A program made the position numbers and the translations under genes. A stretch of 8,962 nucleotides of DNA, from assembly GCA_023954595.1 (NCBI GenBank), contig JAGSHJ010000106.1, forward strand, positions 1 through 8,962. Reading direction: 5' to 3'. Positions 6,066 through 8,962 of the stretch are shown piece after piece (the first letter of the stretch is position 1; every line of letters starts with the position of its first letter). The notes beneath the pieces were generated by a model that was not told the origin of the DNA, searched no databases, and worked only from the letters and a program-made list of their open reading frames with translations. Origin of the DNA: Bacteriovoracaceae bacterium (GTDB taxonomy: Bacteria > Bdellovibrionota > Bacteriovoracia > Bacteriovoracales > Bacteriovoracaceae).

Positions 6066-7283
6066 TTGTTGGATATAGATAAGATTCAAAAAGACTTTTG
6101 CCAATGTACAAACCCTTACGAGGGAAACGTCATAACCTACTTTGACAGTGCTGCGACGACTCTAAAGCCTAAGCAGGTAGTAGACGCTGTAAATAACTAC
6201 TACCTGGCCGAATGTGCAAACGTTCACCGTGGTATTCACACTCTAAGTGAAGTATCCACGTCACGTTTTGAGGCAACTAGGGACAAGCTACAAAAGTTAA
6301 TCAACACAAATAAAAGAGAAGAGATCATCTTCACAAAGGGTGCTACAGAAGCACTTAATCTTGTTGCCTCTTCTTACGCCTCAACTTTCTTAAAAGAAGG
6401 CGACGAGATTTTAATCACTGAAATGGAACATCACTCTAATATTGTTCCATGGCAAATCGCTTGTGAGAAGACAGGGGCAACGCTTAAAGCTGTTCCTGTT
6501 ACACCTGAGGGTGAACTAGACATGCAGGCATTTGAGCAGCTTTTAACTGATAAAACTAAAATCATGAGCGTAGTTTACGTCTCAAACGCGCTGGGTACTA
6601 TAAATCCAGTTCAAGAGATGATTACGAAGGCCCACGCTAAGGGAGCTATTACAGTTATCGATGCATGCCAGGCACCTGCCCACTTAGCGCTTGATGTTCA
6701 AGAACTTAATTGTGACTTCATGGCGTTCTCCGGCCACAAAATGTTTGGTCCTACGGGTACTGGTGTTTTATATGGAAAAGAGGACCTTCTAAATAAAATG
6801 CCTCCATATCAAGGTGGTGGCGACATGATTGATCATGTGACCATCGAAAAGACAACTTACAACGTTCTTCCCCATAAATTTGAAGCAGGAACTCCAAACA
6901 TTGCAGGAGTTATTGGCCTTGGAGCAGCAATTGATTATATCAATGAGCTTGGCCTTGATGAAATCAAAGCATACGAGGATGATCTTCTGGCATATGCAAC
7001 TGAGCGTATGAGCGAAGTACCAGACTTAACAATCGTAGGAACCGCTAAAAATAAAGCGAGTGTGATCTCTTTTGTCATGAAGGACTTGCACCCACATGAC
7101 ATAGCTACCCTTGCGAATAAATATCATATTGCATTGAGGACAGGACACCACTGCGCTCAGCCACTTATGAAGCGCTTAAACGTACCAGCAACCGCCAGAG
7201 CATCGCTTTCGATCTATAACTCGAAAGCTGATGTAGATAAACTTGTGGACGCTTTAAAGAAAATGGTCGAACTATTTAGTTAA
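6066..7283 (+). CDS. sufS: Cysteine desulfurase SufS (PLP-dependent), TTG start
   Basis: SufS converts L-cysteine to L-alanine and holds the released sulfur as a persulfide for transfer to SufBCD. The 405-residue protein is a class-V aminotransferase fold enzyme of group II. Lys225 in FSGHKMFGP is the pyridoxal-phosphate Schiff-base lysine and Cys363 in RTGHHCAQP the persulfide cysteine; both sit one residue off E. coli SufS Lys226 and Cys364. EMEHHSNIVPW (119-129) and VIDACQ (197-202) supply further cofactor contacts, and RGIHTLSE (55-62) is also typical. The start is TTG at 6066, with GGAG at 6055-6058 seven nt upstream. A second TTG follows at once, and the next in-frame ATG is far inside the enzyme, so a TTG start is unavoidable. 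It follows sufD by four nt. No SufE or SufU sulfur acceptor is encoded next to it. Confidence 0.97.
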   Translation: MLDIDKIQKDFCQCTNPYEGNVITYFDSAATTLKPKQVVDAVNNYYLAECANVHRGIHTLSEVSTSRFEATRDKLQKLINTNKREEIIFTKGATEALNLVASSYASTFLKEGDEILITEMEHHSNIVPWQIACEKTGATLKAVPVTPEGELDMQAFEQLLTDKTKIMSVVYVSNALGTINPVQEMITKAHAKGAITVIDACQAPAHLALDVQELNCDFMAFSGHKMFGPTGTGVLYGKEDLLNKMPPYQGGGDMIDHVTIEKTTYNVLPHKFEAGTPNIAGVIGLGAAIDYINELGLDEIKAYEDDLLAYATERMSEVPDLTIVGTAKNKASVISFVMKDLHPHDIATLANKYHIALRTGHHCAQPLMKRLNVPATARASLSIYNSKADVDKLVDALKKMVELFS

Positions 7284-7296
7284 TACAGAGGAACTT

Positions 7297-7851
7297 ATGG
7301 ATATATCAATACAACCAACACCAAACCCTAATGCTTTAAAGTTCATCTTGTCCCAAGATGTTAAAGTTGAAGGTAAAACTTCTTTTAAAAACCCAAACCA
7401 AGCAAAAGATGTGCCTATGGCGGCAGCTCTTTTTGACCTTCGTGGTGTGGATCAGATTCACTTTTTTCAGAATGTTATCACAGTCTCAAAGTTTTCTTTC
7501 GAACCTTGGGATAGCCTTGAACCAAGTGTTTCAACTACAATTGAAAACATGATCGAAGACCATGATCCAAACTTTAAAGAGCATGATCCTGAAAAAGAGA
7601 GAAGAAAAAATCTTCCAGCAGACCTTCTTCAAATCGAAGAGATCCTAGACAGAAGAATTCGTCCAGGCCTTCAAGGTGATGGTGGTGACTTAGCGGTTGT
7701 CAGCTACAATGAAAACGTATTGATCGTTAGATATCAAGGTGCCTGTGGGACTTGTCCAAGTGCTACAACTGGAACACTTGAGGCGATTCGCTCAATTCTA
7801 CGTGATGAGTATGACCCAGAAATCGAAGTTTACATCGCCCCAGAAGAATAA
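7297..7851 (+). CDS. Nfu-type Fe-S cluster carrier (Nfu_N plus NifU C-terminal domain)
   Basis: Nfu proteins receive clusters from the assembly machine and deliver them to client enzymes. The 184-residue product has two domains. Residues 1-90 form the Nfu N-terminal domain, marked by QPTPNPNALKF (6-16) and a FQNVITVSKF strand. A charged linker (about 88-105) joins it to a NifU C-terminal domain (107-182) with RIRPGLQGDGGDLAVV (120-135) and the cluster-binding CxxC as GACGTCPSA (148-156, Cys150 and Cys153). This two-domain layout is that of mitochondrial NFU1 and several bacterial homologues. It lies 13 nt after sufS with a good Shine-Dalgarno (AGAGGA, five nt before the ATG), ends the operon, and is followed by a hairpin terminator. 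Being in the operon suggests that it is the dedicated carrier for SUF-made clusters. Confidence 0.95.
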   Translation: MDISIQPTPNPNALKFILSQDVKVEGKTSFKNPNQAKDVPMAAALFDLRGVDQIHFFQNVITVSKFSFEPWDSLEPSVSTTIENMIEDHDPNFKEHDPEKERRKNLPADLLQIEEILDRRIRPGLQGDGGDLAVVSYNENVLIVRYQGACGTCPSATTGTLEAIRSILRDEYDPEIEVYIAPEE

Positions 7852-7855
7852 GCAC

Positions 7856-7889
7856 AAAAAAAAGAGCGTCCAATGGACGCTCTAATTAT
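7856..7889. terminator. Bidirectional intrinsic terminator between suf operon and the basic-protein gene
   Basis: AGAGCGTCC (7863-7871) and GGACGCTCT (7875-7883) form a perfect 9-bp stem with a 3-nt loop. On the - strand eight T residues follow directly, making a strong terminator for the 7913-8104 gene. On the + strand only AATTATAT follows, so it is weaker for the suf operon, though it is the only hairpin there. The convergent layout fits a shared terminator. Confidence 0.85.
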
Positions 7890-7912
7890 ATCTACAATTT
7901 CAAAAGAAATGT

Positions 7913-8104
7913 TTACCAACCTTCGTTGATGGGTTGTGGTCCGGCGACAATTCCCGCCAAATCTGGATCACCACCATCAAGTTCCAAATCAAGATCGTCT
8001 CTTTCAGACTTTCTTTCTTCCTTCTTTTGAAGTTTTTCTCTTTTCTTTTGTCTTTTGAACTTTTCTCTTTGCATTTTTTCAAATGTGGCTTTGGATTTTG
8101 CCAT
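7913..8104 (-). CDS. Small highly charged basic protein (63 aa), function unknown
   Basis: The product starts MAKSKATFEKMQREKFKRQ and continues with lysine, arginine and glutamate runs to about residue 35, predicting one long, possibly coiled-coil, helix. An acidic stretch follows (RDDLDLELDGGDPDL, 35-49), then a short tail ending NEGW. The basic half could bind RNA or the ribosome; similar small TFxKxxRE...K-type proteins occur in other proteobacteria without assigned function, as far as I recall. The ATG at 8104 is chosen because AGGAGG (8111-8116) lies six nt upstream; an earlier in-frame start at 8122 lies upstream of that site and is not supported. It lies downstream of the RRM gene, separated by a terminator, and shares that gene's leader sequence, suggesting related regulation. 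No signal peptide or membrane segment is present. Confidence 0.8.
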   Translation of the reverse strand: MAKSKATFEKMQREKFKRQKKREKLQKKEERKSERDDLDLELDGGDPDLAGIVAGPQPINEGW

Positions 8105-8109
8105 ATGCG

Positions 8110-8119
8110 CCCTCCTAAA
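8110..8119 (-). promoter_or_regulatory. Strong Shine-Dalgarno of the small basic protein
   Basis: The - strand reads TTTAGGAGGG, six nt before ATG 8104. It decides the start in favour of MAKSK and is identical over 10 nt to the leader of the RRM gene at 8498-8507. Confidence 0.85.
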
Positions 8120-8158
8120 CAAATCCGTCTATTAGGATTTAAAAGCTGAATTGATTTT

Positions 8159-8192
8159 GAGAATAAAAGAACGCGCGAACGAATTCGCGCGT
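8159..8192 (-). terminator. Intrinsic terminator of the RRM gene with a UUCG loop
   Basis: On the - strand ACGCGCGAA, loop TTCG, TTCGCGCGT makes a perfect 9-bp GC-rich stem (arms 8184-8192 and 8171-8179), followed by TCTTTTATTCTC. It starts 13 nt after the RRM stop codon. UUCG is a well-known stabilising tetraloop, though here it is closed by A-U rather than C-G. Confidence 0.88.
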
Positions 8193-8205
8193 GGAGATAA
8201 TCGAA

Positions 8206-8493
8206 TTAGTAACGGTTACCGTAACCGCCTCTGTTTTCACGAGGAGCTTGTGGCTTTGCTTCGTTAACTTTAAGTTGACGACCTTCAAGCTCAGCACCGT
8301 CAAGGCTAGAGATTGCATCACTTGCTTCGCTTTCAGAAGCCATTTCAACAAAACCAAAACCTTTGCTTCTGTCAGTGTCTCTGTCCATGATTACTTTAGC
8401 TGATTCAACAGTACCAAAGTTCTCAAAGTGAGCGCTTAGTGAAGCGTTAGTAACAGAGTAAGGCAAGTTGCCAACATAAATTTTCTTTCCCAT
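8206..8493 (-). CDS. Small single-RRM RNA-binding protein
   Basis: This 95-residue protein is one RNA recognition motif (residues 3-78) plus a short tail. RNP2 is KIYVGNLPY (4-12, aromatic Tyr6) and RNP1 is KGFGFVEM (44-51, Phe46 and Phe48), so the aromatic residues that stack on RNA bases are intact. The tail ends ENRGGYGNRY, a Gly/Arg/Tyr-rich end like that of cyanobacterial Rbp proteins and eukaryotic hnRNP/GRP proteins. Bacterial members of this type have been linked to cold or stress adaptation and mRNA localisation in cyanobacteria; the role here is not known. The ATG at 8493 is set by AGGAGG five nt upstream. It appears to be its own transcription unit: non-coding DNA upstream and a terminator just downstream, before the small basic gene that shares its leader. 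Confidence 0.95.
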   Translation of the reverse strand: MGKKIYVGNLPYSVTNASLSAHFENFGTVESAKVIMDRDTDRSKGFGFVEMASESEASDAISSLDGAELEGRQLKVNEAKPQAPRENRGGYGNRY

Positions 8494-8497
8494 ATGA

Positions 8498-8507
8498 CCC
8501 TCCTAAA
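8498..8507 (-). promoter_or_regulatory. Strong Shine-Dalgarno of the RRM gene
   Basis: The - strand reads TTTAGGAGGG, five nt before ATG 8493. It is a near-complete match to the 16S rRNA 3' end and is the same 10-mer as that ahead of the small basic gene. Confidence 0.85.
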
Positions 8508-8649
8508 GGCATGTGGCGCTACTTAAGAGGTTTAACATTAGGTCAAAGTCTTACAGTAACATTCCCAACGCTAATGCTGCGATGGATGTTTAATAAATTA
8601 GTTCATGAAATTTTGAGGAAATAAGACAGAGCTGAAGACCTAAAAAATA

Positions 8650-8678
8650 TCAGAAAAGCACAGGCCACTTAATGGCCT
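8650..8678 (-). terminator. Possible second terminator-like hairpin
   Basis: On the - strand AGGCCA, loop TTAAG, TGGCCT is a perfect 6-bp stem (8662-8678), followed by GTGCTTTTCTG and, further on, six T. The T-run is displaced by three nt, so termination would be moderate at best. Confidence 0.35.
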
Positions 8679-8735
8679 TATAGGCGTTGTACCCTTTTAC
8701 TGCGTCAGAAGCAAGATAATAATACTTAAAAAAAG

Positions 8736-8770
8736 GTGAAGAAAGCTAAGCCTCCGTATTATAAGGAGGC
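8736..8770 (-). terminator. Candidate terminator of hemF
   Basis: On the - strand GCCTCC (8765-8770) pairs with GGAGGC (8750-8755); a TA/TA pair can extend the stem inside across one mismatch. TTAGCTTTCTTCACC and then a T-run follow. It lies about 50 nt after the hemF stop and is the first hairpin downstream. Confidence 0.5.
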
Positions 8771-8820
8771 CAGATAAGCATTTCAGTAAACTTTACGGCC
8801 TATTCTGAGAAGACCTATTT

Positions 8821-8962
8821 TTAGGCCCATTGTTGAGGATGATAATAATCCATCATTTTTGCGTGCTCGGTGCCTGGTTTTGGGTGGTATTTATAACTAA
8901 ATTTACACCTTGCCGGTAAGGAAATAAGAATTGAATCAGTCCTACCATTAGTCTTTAGACCA
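8821..8962 (-). CDS. hemF: HemF, oxygen-dependent coproporphyrinogen III oxidase (C-terminal fragment)
   Basis: The last 46 codons of a gene entering from the right edge are visible, ending at TAA (8821-8823). The fragment begins GLKTNGRTDSILISLPARCK and continues with YKYHPKPGTEHAK, ending YYHPQQWA. This lines up with the highly conserved end of HemF as I know it ([23 protein letters not shown], then a P-x-x-GSPEA-like stretch and a final xRDW). HemF carries out the oxygen-dependent decarboxylation of coproporphyrinogen III to protoporphyrinogen IX in haem synthesis, in the cytoplasm. The usual VRWEY is RCKFSY here and the final RDW is QQW, so the end is somewhat divergent, but the GRT(D/E)SILxS(L/M)P block is clear. 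About 250 residues should lie beyond the window. The start and catalytic core cannot be judged. Confidence 0.9.
   Translation of the reverse strand, partial: GLKTNGRTDSILISLPARCKFSYKYHPKPGTEHAKMMDYYHPQQWA

Larger units (their letters stand above)
8494..8820 (-). other. Non-coding interval between hemF and the RRM gene
   Basis: I find no credible reading frame on either strand in these 327 nt. The RRM Shine-Dalgarno TTTAGGAGGG occupies 8498-8507, and at least two hairpins lie at 8662-8678 and 8750-8770 (listed separately). The RRM promoter must be in here on the - strand, but no pair of boxes is convincing: a TTGACC lies near 8540-8545 without a good -10 at the right spacing. The leader may be long. 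Confidence 0.5.

Noticed and set aside
8206..8222. GTAAC/GTTAC repeats and the CGGTTACCG palindrome
   Set aside because: They arise from Gly-Tyr-Gly-Asn-Arg-Tyr codons at the end of the RRM protein rather than from an operator.
8139..8403. Frames in other phases across the RRM gene
   Set aside because: They overlap the RRM coding sequence and, in part, its terminator; the RRM has both RNP motifs and a strong Shine-Dalgarno.
1..8962. CRISPR arrays, insertion sequences, tRNA or rRNA genes
   Set aside because: No regularly spaced repeats, transposase-like frames, terminal inverted repeats or tRNA/rRNA-like segments were seen on either strand.

Overview
The window is AT-rich bacterial chromosome, compactly coded and without mobile DNA. 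Its centre is a complete SUF iron-sulfur cluster assembly operon on the + strand (2180-7851): an Rrf2-family regulator, then SufB, SufC, SufD, SufS and a two-domain Nfu carrier. The mix of a SUF-only operon, a PilZ protein, a small eukaryote-like RRM protein and Sec-exported small proteins suggests a Bdellovibrio/Bacteriovorax-type bacterium (Bdellovibrionota). That placement is an impression from gene content and base composition, not a demonstrated assignment.

Layout. 1-1949 lies on the - strand. Read in the direction of transcription it holds a PilZ-domain protein, a small exported four-cysteine protein, and an exported protein cut by the left edge. The exported protein has residues reminiscent of amidoligase / glutamate-cysteine ligase-type enzymes. 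1950-2179 is a divergent control region, with a good - strand promoter for the PilZ gene and a weaker candidate + strand promoter plus AT-rich repeats in front of the suf operon. 2180-7851 is the suf operon, with overlaps or gaps of -11, +12, -1, +4 and +13 nt. 7856-7889 is a hairpin terminator shared by the converging units. 7913-8493 (- strand) holds an RRM RNA-binding protein and, downstream of it, a 63-residue very charged basic protein; each has the same strong Shine-Dalgarno leader, and a UUCG-loop terminator lies between them. 8494-8820 is non-coding with several small hairpins. 8821-8962 is the C-terminal end of hemF (oxygen-dependent coproporphyrinogen III oxidase) on the - strand, running off the right edge.

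How the genes work together. SufS takes sulfur from cysteine, SufBCD builds the cluster using SufC ATPase activity, Nfu delivers it, and the Rrf2 protein with three cysteines probably senses Fe-S status and controls the operon. No SufE/SufU sulfur shuttle, A-type carrier or SufT is in the window. hemF (haem synthesis) is a second iron-related gene nearby but belongs to a separate unit. The most unusual material is the pair of exported proteins at the left edge and the twin-leader RRM / basic protein pair at the right.
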